This document shows positions 10,416 to 20,021 of a stretch of 64,000 nt of DNA, piece after piece. Location: assembly GCA_019925095.2 (NCBI GenBank), contig CM034391.1:25533051-25597050 (forward strand). The letters are read 5' to 3'. Each line of letters begins with the position of its first letter. Position 1 is the stretch's first letter. A model generated the notes under the pieces. The model saw nothing but the letters and a program-made list of their open reading frames with translations. It made no database searches and was not told the DNA's origin. The translations under genes were made by a program, and so were the position numbers. The stretch comes from Dendrolimus kikuchii (taxonomy: Eukaryota > Arthropoda > Insecta > Lepidoptera > Lasiocampidae).

Positions 10416-11500
10416 TTAACTTTTGAGGACGGCGCATTAAAGTTTTTAAAAATTCTTGATGACTTCGGTAAGGTTTTTCTAAAGAAATATCTTTAAAATT
10501 TGAATCAATATAGATAAAACTTTATTATCGTCTACTTATTCAGTCATTAAAACGTCTCTTTTGTGTCTTTTTGTGACTTACAATGAAATTTCACAGCAAA
10601 TATTTTAAAAAATTACATTGTAACTCAGACTTACAATCCTATTATGTGAGTAATTTGTTAACACCATATACAAAATGTATTGTATATCTGAGATAGAGTG
10701 CATTTATATTATGACTTTAATCATATTTGAGTTACGATCCGAATAAAAAACTGGTTTTAATATGAATACTTTAAATTTTCTTAATAAAACAGAACAAACA
10801 CAAGACTATATAATTGACTGCAACAAAAACGCATTATCAATTACCTACTGAAAAAAAAACCCACCTCTTTGGTAACAAAATAATATTAATCCTTATTAAT
10901 ACTTTATCACTTACTTGTTAATTATCATTTACTAAATCAATCACTTTTAATACTTTTTTTTAAGAAACACTTAAAATAAACACGTATAAAAAATTAACAG
11001 TCCTACTAATTAATAAACATAGAGATTCTTTACATTAGAAATTTTTGATAATATTATTAATGTATTCTAAAAAAATCATCAAATAAATGCAATTGAATAT
11101 TTTAGAATAGAACTCTAAATAGATAGTTATGCGCATGCTTTAAAAAATAAGGAGGGTAGTATAATTTATAAATCGACATGAAATGAAATAGTTAATGTTA
11201 TTACTCAGAATCAGAGTTATTTTTTGACTGAGTACAATTGAGATGGGGTAAATTAGTAAAATAATCCTGATAGGCTGCTGGAATGGCTCGACTTTTACAC
11301 AAAGTTATTAAATCTTTGTACTTTGCTAACGATAATACAAAGGTGCTTTATACGCTTTTGGAATGTAGTTCGGAATCTCTTGTTCGATCTGATTTTCTGA
11401 TCTGATCGGATCTATTGGTATGACGCGTAAATGCTCGAAGATTAACTGGTCTACGATAAGCTAGATCAATTGTCATCTCACTGTCGCTCGAATATTCGTA

Positions 11501-12350
11501 TTAAAACTTTATTGTGTTTGGTACGTCACTGGCACGGCAAATGTGCATAATTTTACTCCAGGAGACTTTTGCATTGTTCACGTCGTATTCCCAATTATTG
11601 TAATGAAGCATAAGTTGTTTATAATCCAATATCATTTCTTGGTTAACTTCATTAACCACATAAGGCTCGCCGCTTGATTTTGCACATCTGATTAAAGTCA
11701 CCCATTGCTGAGGAAAGTAGATAAATAAGATTATGTTTTTTTCTCCGCTCAATTAATGCATGCATTGCATCGCCTTTTGACTGTGAATGCCCGACTTCGA
11801 GAAAGTGGTGGTTTATGTCTATATTAAATAATTTGGTAGCATATGCATACATTGCGAATACTGTTCTATTTTTATTCTGGCCTCCGCAGCTATCAGAATA
11901 AAAGTTAAAGTCTTTATACCTCTCTTGAACCTTGGTTTTAAAAAAGTCAAACACAAAACTACTGATTTCGTTAGATCCTTTGCGTCCTGTCATCTCGTCC
12001 CACAAGTAGCAGTACCCTTTATGTTTATTAATGTCATATACCGTGAAATTATAAGTAGCAAGTTTTCTTTTGTAATAAAATGCTGACACTTCTGACTGCG
12101 GAGTATTCAATATTTTTTGTAAATCGTAACAAGCTGTAACAACAGAATCAGAGTGCTCGGCTCATTGTTTGTCCATGTCTTTTAAAGCTCTGACTACATT
12201 TTTATTAGCGATATGTAAAGCTTGTTCGTATGCTAGATTAATTTTGTCAGCAATTATTACATTTCTGAATAAGTCACATCGTGGGCATTGGTCCTTTTTG
12301 GGTTTATTAAATAATATATTAAGAATTACTTCTGCCTTCAGATGGGACAT
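11501..12350 (-). pseudogene. DDE-type transposase remnant
   Basis: Read on the minus strand in order: a cysteine motif C-P-R-C-D-L-F-R (near 12285), C-Y-D-L-Q (12117-12131), A-T-Y-N-F-T-V-Y-D, F-Y-S-D-S-C-G-G-Q-N-K-N (near 11870-11898), G-H-S-Q-S-K-G-D-A-M-H-A (near 11755-11795), then P-Q-Q-W-V-T-L-I in a shifted frame. The aspartates in D-L-Q and Y-S-D-S-C-G-G-Q-N are the likely catalytic acids of an RNase-H-like fold. This resembles a transposase-like family common in insect genomes whose superfamily I cannot name. It is broken by a TGA at 12162-12164 and by frameshifts near 11735-11750 and near 12340. Confidence 0.75.
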
Positions 12351-13442
12351 ATTCTGAAATTATACGCGAATAAACTTCTTCAGTTTCCTTCAAGACTGAG
12401 ATTTATTCATTCTGCGTCTTAATAGGACTGCGTTGTTGGAGATTGTATTTAAAATTAAGTAAATCATTCCCTAGAAATAAAAACGTAATGAATGTTGAGC
12501 TTAGTTCAATATGACAATTAGATTATCTGTGTTAACGAAATTTAAATGAACCTAATGTAGGTAGGTAGTTATTAAATGTACCCACCTGTCTAAATAAAAA
12601 CCTCTCTTCCATCGGAACTAATAACCGGAGGCGACCTCTCTTCCATGGGACTATTATTCTTATTATGATCTAATGAATGATTTTCTCCTAAAACATTATT
12701 AAATATATATATTTATATTTTTAATATAATAGTGCTTAAATAAACGAAATCAATATTCTATACCTACAGTTTTATTCGAGATTATGACTAGGTACTATGT
12801 AAAAAAGTTTAAACATGAAATACCTGCATTGGTGTCCGTTATTTCACTTTTAGCTAAAGCTAACGCTATTATTCTACTGCGACGACTCATTTTAAAGACA
12901 GTTATCACATTTGAACAGTTTATGCACTTAATATTTCGTTAAATATTCCAAATCAACAAGCGAACTTCCGAAAATAAACAAGTCGTAACTCGCTCATACA
13001 TCGCGCGCGAGGGGTAGGTTCAGCATCAAATCATGGTAAGTCAATGATAAAAAATGAGTTAGTCAACCAAACCTGTGACCTATTACGGAGAAAATAATTG
13101 CAACTAGAGTTACAAGCTTTTGTCTGACTTTCTGGATTGGTATTCAAGAATGAAAAAATTGTAGACACAGATATAATGAAAATGTTTTCAATAAAATAAA
13201 TACTATGTCCAAGAATAAAAATGTATATTGAATTGCAATTATTTTCATGTTAAATTAGTTGTAGCACACCTAAAGAGTTCTGCGTAACTAAAGATAGCTT
13301 TTTATTCCCATTAATAGACCCTTAGTTACAATGTTTTTCCACGTTCTAAATCTGAAATGCGAAGGAATTCAGATACAAGGGTAAGAGCTAAAAATAGAGG
13401 ATTTTTTTCTCAACGTGAATATGATTGTAACTTAAAATTGCC

Positions 13443-13476
13443 AAAAACTGAGTTACAATGTTGTTCCTAGCAGGTG
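13443..13476 (-). repeat. right terminal inverted repeat of the DNA transposon
   Basis: On the minus strand CACCTGCTAGGAACAACATT then gtaactca. It abuts TCGATA and the polypyrimidine tract of neuroligin exon B. Confidence 0.85.
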
Positions 13477-13495
13477 TCGATATCTTTGTTTCCAG
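13464..13495 (+). promoter_or_regulatory. 3' splice site of exon B, overlapping a transposon end
   Basis: The transposon's right TIR occupies 13464-13476 at least, followed by TCGATA and the host tract ctttgtttccag. AG dinucleotides at 13469-13470 and 13472-13473 inside the TIR precede the genuine AG at 13494-13495. Use of either would add 25 or 22 bases and shift the reading frame. No clear CTAAT-type branch point is visible in 13430-13495. Confidence 0.75.
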
Positions 13496-13614
13496 AAATC
13501 CCAACGATAACGTGAGACAAGAAGTGCTACTTCCAGCTTCAAAAGAAAGAAATAAGTTCAGAAGCGTCAGTTGGGAAGAATACGACTCGACACATCAAAA
13601 GTATTTAGAAATAG
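13496..13614 (+). CDS. Nlg: neuroligin-like gene, coding exon B (end of esterase domain)
   Basis: The exon gives G-N-P-N-D-N-V-R-Q-E-V-L-L-P and ends T-H-Q-K-Y-L-E-I-G, the conserved C-terminal end of the neuroligin esterase domain (the N-P-N turn, W-x-x-Y, and Y-L-x-I-G). Its first base completes the Gly codon of exon A and its last base starts the Gly codon completed by exon C, so 152 + 119 bases splice without a frame break. The donor at 13615 is a perfect gtaagt. The acceptor is a short tract, tctttgtttccag, ending at 13495. Directly upstream of that tract is the terminal inverted repeat of a DNA transposon (10378-13480), so the branch point must lie in transposon sequence, and two AG dinucleotides of the transposon (13469-13473) precede the true acceptor. 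Confidence 0.95.
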
Positions 13615-13721
13615 GTAAGTTAATTATTATTTAAGAGAAGTGTTATTCATTATAAAATATTTTCCGTTCGCCAATTAGGATGCATTTGTTTTGAAAATCC
13701 GCGTTATGGACACAACAGTCT

Positions 13722-14468
13722 TTTTTTTAATTTTTTTAAGGCGGGGGAAATGCTATTTACGCACAATACCGGGTCCTTTGCAAGGGATTAGACCATAGTT
13801 GACCATGGAAGCTTTTCCCTTTAATAAGGGGCAATCCAAACAGTAATCAACCAGCTTGTGTGGAGACTCCGAGAAGTTGCATGGGCAACAACCACTACCC
13901 ACTAAAACCACCCTCCTCCCATGTGCCCCGCGCTTTTTGTAGGAAAGGCTGAGAGTTAGAACGTAGTTACGCCCAGTCCGATCCAGCGCAAAAAGTGCCT
14001 GAATGTGCTCCGGGAATCAGAACACATGCCCTTCGTCGTCGGGGGTGATGAATCCTTTGCTCCCTTGATAGCTAAAGGCCCTCCGAAGCGGTATTATTCA
14101 GGGTGGGAAGTCATGCGCATACCTGCGTCTTCGGATGCCAGCCAACCGCCGGCGTACGCGTGGAGTCGCATTAGCACGCGCAATAATACTCCCCTCCCTA
14201 TCTCGTTCGGCGGCCTCTTTGAGAGACATTATCGTCTCACAAAAAGTAACCGCAGCCCCCCAGGTATCGCTGCTATGCAGCATGGCTTTTATCAGACTGC
14301 AGAGCGAGTCGATCGCTCCTACTTGTGTCACGAGTTCGAAACGCTGCGGCGCCCATGCCGCGCACTCGACTAGCGTGTGAAACGCCGTGTCAGGTGCGCC
14401 GCACTGGCGGCATTCCGGGGAAGTCAAGCAGCCCACAATGTGACACAGATACTTATCGAAACACCCGT
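13722..14468 (-). mobile_element. R1-clade LINE, 5'-truncated, with target duplications
   Basis: Bounded by tggacacaacagtct (13707-13721) and tggacacaaccgtct (14469-14483), a 15-base duplication with one difference. The poly(A) tail appears as a T-run just inside the left repeat, so the element runs on the minus strand. Contains the coding remnant at 14098-14468 and a 3' UTR of about 280 bases. Confidence 0.85.
14098..14468 (-). pseudogene. R1-type LINE reverse transcriptase C-terminal end
   Basis: Encodes G-C-F-D-K-Y-L-C-H-I, C-R-Q-C-G-A-P-D-T-A-F-H-T-L-V-E-C-A-A-W, and T-F-C-E-T-I-M-S-L-K-E-A-A-E-R. The C-x2-C-x7-H-x4-C zinc motif and the K-E-A-A-E-R tail are diagnostic of R1-clade elements. 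The frame is open over this stretch but lacks the reverse transcriptase and endonuclease, so it is a dead-on-arrival copy. It is more GC-rich than the intron. Confidence 0.85.
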
Positions 14469-14690
14469 TGGACACAACCGTCTACCCTATGCCCTTCTTA
14501 CATCGCACAACCGACGATGTCGCGTGTTGTTAAACTCGTCCGGCGCCTAGTCTGTACAATGCGTCGCCTCCCTTCCCGATTGTGATTGACTTTACCTAAG
14601 GAACTGCCTAAACTACAAATATAAACTGACATAACTTATTTACAACAAATCTGTATTCTACAAATCTCAACAATGGTATTATGAATTAGG

Positions 14691-14866
14691 TGCCAGGTGG
14701 TAGGAAATTTGCCCGACTAGATGGCTACCACCCCTGGGCTAGAGTATGCCGCCATAACAACCTTGTGTTGTGTTCCGGCATTAGTGACTAGGTTCCAGTC
14801 TCTCTTAAGAGAGCAGCAGCGCATTTGTGGCGCCTTTGGTGTTGCAAATGTCCAGAGGCGATGGTT
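14691..14866 (+). mobile_element. SINE1, 5' half of an interrupted short-form copy
   Basis: Starts at gccaggtggtagg, the recurrent short-form start, and runs to gaggcgatggt, where an opposite-strand SINE1 begins. The remainder resumes at 15182. Confidence 0.85.
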
Positions 14867-15181
14867 TTTTTTTTTTATTGCAGGAGATCAGCAGACAGGC
14901 AGACGGCCCACTTGATGGAAAGCGGTTACCATCGCCTATGGACATTTGCAACACCAAAGGTGCTACAAATGTGCTGCTGCTCTTTTAAGGGAGACTGGAA
15001 CCTGGTCGCTAATGACGGAACACAACTCAAGGTTGTTATGGCGACATACTCTAAACCAGGGGTGGTAGCCATCTAGTCGGGCAAATGCCCTACCACCTGG
15101 CTGTGGGTTGTTAAGTCGCCTCTTACGACAGGCCGCCCGGCCGCAGGAAATTGTATTCTTTCTCCGTTCCTGCACGGATAT
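14863..15181 (-). mobile_element. SINE1, full-length copy inserted in another SINE1
   Basis: Minus-strand copy from its A tail (a T-run at 14865-14877) to the head complement ccgttcctgcacggata. It splits the copy at 14691/15262 between gcgatggt and aaccgc. Confidence 0.9.
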
Positions 15182-15262
15182 AACCGCTTTCCATCAAGTG
15201 GGCCGTCTGTCTGTCTGCTGAACTTCTGCAATAAAAATAAATAAAAAAAATAAAGTCAATTT
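15182..15262 (+). mobile_element. SINE1, 3' part of the interrupted copy
   Basis: Resumes aaccgctttccatcaagtgg and ends ctgcaataaaaataaataaa. Confidence 0.85.
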
Positions 15263-15719
15263 ATAATTTAAGAAATGTGGGAATGAGATAGCATATATCT
15301 CGAAATCCATTCAAGTGCCTCCTTAAAAAATATCTGAACAGATAAAATTTACAGTATAACAAGTATTTTAACACACGTTGTTGAAAGTACATGTAAACCA
15401 ATTTACATAATTAATAATAATAAAAAGTAATATTTGCGAGAGCTTCCTGAGAAGCTTAGTACATAAAGTAACGAAGTATAATAAGACAAGGAAATTGCTC
15501 CAGGGTATCTGATATTAAAACAATACCAACTCCTACATTATTGTGAAATTCCAGTTCAAATATTTTAACGTAACAAGATAAACATGGAATCATTAATTAA
15601 ATACAGTGCCTTGTTGCTAACGAAGGCCTGCGGCAAGCTGCATGAATCCATATAAAAAATATTTACATTATTATTAAGAAAAATAATGTGAATTACGATA
15701 AAGAGGAAAGCTTTTTCAA

Positions 15720-15800
15720 TGTTTTTTTTTTATTGCTGGAGATCAGCAGACAGGCAGACGGCCCACTTGATGGAAAGCGGTTACCATCGCCTATGGACAT
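15720..15800 (-). mobile_element. SINE1 3' fragment
   Basis: Only the tail-proximal 80 bases, stopping at cgcctatggacatt. Confidence 0.85.
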
Positions 15801-16267
15801 TATTAATGGTTTCAGAACTCAATTAAAGATATTTTTAAAAGACCACCAGCTTTCACAACACCACCTAAAACTTGATACAAGTGGTATTTAATTTAATTGT
15901 TATTTCGATTCTTTTAATTTATTTTTGCAATACTCGTATATAAAACACTAATATATTTATTCATTATTATTATTTTCCCTATTTCTTGTATATACTACGT
16001 GTGTATATGTGTGTGTATGTATGTATGTATATATATATTATTTAGGATTCCCTTCATGCTTTGCAATGATGTAATGTCTGCCGTGACGGTACCTTAAGGG
16101 CTCAGCGGAAGATCAGCGCTGGTTTTAAAAGACCAGCATTATGCTGAGTCTGATGCCCCTTTCACGACAAGATTATGTTGTTAGTTTTAAATTTGTTAAC
16201 AATTATACCTACACTACACCAATGTAATTTTTTCCTGAATAATGTGATTTTCTTTTTTCTTTTTCAA

Positions 16268-16410
16268 AGTTGCTACAAATGCGCTGCTGCTCTCTTAAGG
16301 GAGACTGGAACCTGGTCACTAATGCCGGAACACAACTCAAGGTTGTTATGGCGACATACTTTAGACCAGGGGTGGTAGCCATCCAGTCGGGCAAATGCCC
16401 TACCACAGGG
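16268..16410 (-). mobile_element. SINE1 internal fragment
   Basis: Starts gttgctacaaatgcgctgct and ends at ccctaccaca; the 3' tail is missing and the 5' end is close to the short-form boundary. Confidence 0.85.
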
Positions 16411-16421
16411 CAAAATGTTTA

Positions 16422-16899
16422 TGTTACGAGCTACATAGGACTCGAATTAAAAAAATGCCTCTGGAATTACTATAGAATTTATTAGAACTGTACAAACACC
16501 TACAAAACAGGTACAAATATGTTGGATGCAATCAGTAACACTGTACGATTCAATAACACGCGCAAAGTCCGTCACTACATCGCTCTTCGAATATACTACA
16601 TACGTCTTACTCGTATAGTAGTCGTCGCTTGACTGCCTCACCCCTCCGTTCGGTCATTGTTTTATACTAAACTGTATAGTAGAACAAAGGACCATGTTCA
16701 CCGAGTTAATCCGCACACCTGTCAAGCAAGGATTAGTTCGACACTAATGACGGCCATAAAAGAAGTAGAAAAACAATAGCATGTTTTTCTGAACTACAAA
16801 TTCTAAACACAAAGTAAACAAAAGAATTCCTAAATCCAGTGGCAATAAAACTGCGTTTACGACGTGCAGGTGTGCGAATTTCTATGTCGGTATGTAACA
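16422..16899 (-). mobile_element. solo LTR, family A, with TTTA target duplication
   Basis: TGTTACGAG..GTAACA, 478 bases, flanked on both sides by TTTA (16418-16421 and 16900-16903). A clean 4-bp duplication supports an LTR integrase product reduced to a single LTR. Confidence 0.85.
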
Positions 16900-16959
16900 T
16901 TTACATGATGACTATAAACATAACGTTGTCCATTTATAATCTATATAATAATAAATCTA

Positions 16960-17280
16960 TAGAGGATTCGAGTGTTAGTTAGTAGGTATACAATTATACA
17001 GTAAAATTTTCTACAGGTTTATTATGCTATACAATTATACATATGTATACAATGAAATGAAAATGAGATAGTTTCCGGGATAAAAATACATTTGTCTTTC
17101 TGTTTGTTATCCTTTTACGGAAAGACTATTGGATCGATTTGGCTGTAACTCAGTACATATGTAATTTTAATACCGAGAGTGGCCAAGGGCTACATTTTGT
17201 CCCGGATAATGGGATAGAATTTGGGAGAGATTTATGTAAAGGTTATCCCGGACACTAGGATAGGTTTTGTGATTTTGTCC
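16960..17280 (+). repeat. Helitron-like decayed repeat
   Basis: ttatccttttacggaaagac and tggatcgatttggctgtaac match the family at 43790, 57850 and 58345. Termini are unclear. Confidence 0.5.
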
Positions 17281-17575
17281 ATTTCGTCCACTTAGTCCAT
17301 TGGGTCCACTGGGTCCACTGGGCTCACTGAATCCACTGGGTCTATTGGGTCCACTTAGTCCACTGAGTCCACTTGTTCCACTGGGCCTACTGAATCCACT
17401 GCATCACTGGGTCCTCTTGGTCCACTAGGTCCACTGGGTCCACTTGATCCACTGAGTCCACTGGGTCCACTGGGTGCACTTGGTCCACTCGGTCTTCTTG
17501 GGCCACTGGATCCAATGGGTCCACTTGGTCCACTGGGCCCACTGAATCCACGGAGTCCACTTGGTCCATGTTATC
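17280..17575. repeat. minisatellite of 9-base units (GTCCACTGG)
   Basis: About thirty imperfect copies of GTCCACTGG or GTCCACTTG. Since nine is a multiple of three, the complement stays open as V-D-Q / V-D-P repeats; this is not a protein-coding gene. Confidence 0.9.
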
Positions 17576-17739
17576 TATTATGTTTTGTCATTTTTGTCAA
17601 GTTTTGTCATTTATGTAGTTTACAGATAGACGGAGGATGGTATAGTTTGCGATATAAAATGAAGTGAATGTTCCGGGGGCAAATACATAAAAATTTAATA
17701 CAATGTAACCTGTACCGCCTGCTCTTTAAACAAGATATA

Positions 17740-18160
17740 CGCACTAGAATTAATTAGAACTATACAAACACGTATAACACAGGTACAAATATAACTGGAC
17801 ACAACCAGTACAAATTGCACGATTCAATAACATGCGCAATGTCTGTCACTATATAATTCATTGAATGTACACACGTCTTGCTCGTATCATAATCGTTGCT
17901 TGAATGCTCCACCCCTCCGTTTAGCCATTTCTTTTATCCTGTACAAATACAATATGTCTCGTCGCAAAACAATAATTTCCAAGAATTAGTTCGACACACC
18001 CGTCTAATGACTGCCATAGAAGATTACAATACACAATAGACTGTTTTTCTTAATTACAAATTTTGAACACAAAGTAAACAAAAGAAGTCCAAATGCGGGA
18101 AGGTAATAAACTGTTCTTTATGGCAGGCAGGTGTGCATTTGCTTTTGTCGGCATATAACA
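17740..18160 (-). mobile_element. LTR family A, one end truncated
   Basis: Joins the family at gaattaattagaactataca and ends gcatataaca at 18160. The first 40 bases seen in other copies are missing. Confidence 0.75.
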
Positions 18161-19134
18161 ATACATTAAAATCGTCTACAGATTATTTTTTTACAGCTGG
18201 ACAACGTTGTGTTTACAGTAATCATGTAAACATTGAAAAAGATTTTTTCTTTTTAATTAATTGGAAAAATAAAAATGAGAAATAAATCAACGGGGCTAAT
18301 TCGAAACAGCTGATTGCAAAAATACCACTTTCAACATTTTTGTCTATTTTTATTAGAGTATCATGTGAAAATTACACAACGGGTCTAAATGAAATTCGAC
18401 ATAGAGTTATCTTATATCCCAGTTCAATACTTAGGATACTTCTTATTCTAATAAATGACGTCTTTTCCGTAGTCAAAAATATACCCACTGCAGACGCGTT
18501 TAATTTTTGGTGCCACCGTAGCATTTGACTAACAAAAACGTCGTCATAGCATTACCAGTTTTTAATATTAACTTTAATCTAGTTGTATATGATACGTTAA
18601 TTATGTTCATATGCTTTATTGGGGTCAGAAACCTTCACGGATATCCTCAGAACATTCTAGCAAAAAATCATCACAATCTGATTAATAGTTTGAGAATCAT
18701 AGAGGACAAACATATAAACATTATTGTTTTTATTTATGTGTATTATTTTAAGGCAAGGTTTTAACAACAGAAATTAAAGACAATTGACAATACTAGCTCA
18801 AAAGACCAGATAGCTAAGCTTACTCAAAATTTGTTATAAATTAATCAAGGCTAAAATAAACTAAGTTATAAAGTACAAGCGATTATAGACTGTGTAACAA
18901 ATGCCTTAAACTAATTGTAGGGTTTTGACTGACGCCAAACTACAAAGTTCATTTGACAACTCAAATTGTCACATATTACTTAACAGTTGATATATTGTGG
19001 ATTATAATATGTAACTTTCGTATATAATGGAAGAAGGGAAACGAAACTAAAGAATACTACAATCATTCTTTGAGAACGAATCGGTTATCATGAAATTTAA
19101 TATGCATTTATTTTGATAATTGATTCCCGGAATT
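18161..19134. other. intron sequence without recognised feature
   Basis: AT-rich intron DNA. I see no coding exon, no repeat termini and no RNA gene. Short open frames at 18340-18764 show no known domain. Confidence 0.5.
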
Positions 19135-19136
19135 TA

Positions 19137-19920
19137 CAATCGAACCAACTGAATCATGACTCACCATAAGGTCATTTTTCTACAGTTGTGAAATACAATT
19201 AGAATGGAATAGAATATACTTTATTGCACACAATGTTACAAAATAAATTCGTACATACAGTCGTAATGATAAGTATAATGGGCGGTCTTATCTTTGGATG
19301 GATAGAAACTCAGTGTGGATGGGGGTAGCTATGCAATAGATATAATATACTAATATATACACAAATATAAAGGAAAATCTTACTAAATTATAATATAAAT
19401 ATACATATTTATCTGAATATACAAGTTGTGTTTCGTCAAACAACACCATCTCAAGCATACTAAATAACATTATTATTCTGTTACAAATTTGAAAATTAGA
19501 TTGAAATTCGTCTGAACATACATTTTCTTGGTAACGAACTTGTTATAATTTTATTAGACATTGACAGTTACTGACTACATTGTATTATATATGTATTTTT
19601 TTTCGCATTGACTTTACTTGACTTCGGATATACTTTCAGAATGACATTTTATTTTTAAAATTATAATACGTTTTCTATAATGAAAAGAGTTAGAATTATA
19701 TTATAAGACAGATTTCATCAATTCGAGATTCAAATTACCTATTTCAAATAATTACTGTTTTATATAAAACATATCTAGTACAATGATAACAAAGTTTAAA
19801 ACTGAGTAGTTCTCTGAGTCTAGTGACGCATTTTTATTAATGTTTAAAACGAATAATACTATTTTGACGGTTATAAAGGAATTATAAGCAAAGTGGGTCA
19901 CGATTCAGTTGGTTCGATTG
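19137..19920. mobile_element. non-autonomous TIR element (MITE-like), 784 bp
   Basis: 28-base terminal inverted repeats beginning CAATCGAACCAACTGAATC match at 26 of 28 positions (19137-19164 and 19893-19920), each bounded outside by TA. TA target duplications suit a Tc1/mariner-type non-autonomous element. It has no transposase, and it carries a LINE-tail fragment (19203-19312). Confidence 0.8.
19203..19312 (-). repeat. LINE 3'-tail fragment
   Basis: gaatagaatatactttattg through gggcggtcttat is the reverse-read 3' end of a LINE; similar to 21543-21690. Confidence 0.65.
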
Positions 19921-20021
19921 TACATATAAGATAGTTTACATTGAATATGTCAGCAAATTTTATACAGTTGTAACCGCGTGGAAAACTCTAGAATGCTGTT
20001 GAATTAAGTTTTTTGTTATAG

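Larger units (their letters stand above)
10378..13480 (-). mobile_element. 3.1-kb DNA transposon with terminal inverted repeats
   Basis: The left end CACCTGCTAGGAA (10382-10394) and right end TTCCTAGCAGGTG (13464-13476) are exact inverted repeats; allowing four mismatches the match runs to about 33 bases. Both sides are bounded by TCGA, giving either a 4-bp TCGA target duplication or a longer TIR with a TA duplication. A decayed transposase lies inside on the minus strand. Motifs resembling GAGTTACAAT recur near both ends. The superfamily is not certain: a 4-bp duplication would suit Sola-type elements, but I cannot confirm this. Confidence 0.85.

Noticed and set aside
17387..17569. 60-codon V-D-P/V-D-Q repeat protein on the minus strand
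   Set aside because: A nine-base minisatellite leaves this frame open by chance; no start context, splice sites or similarity.
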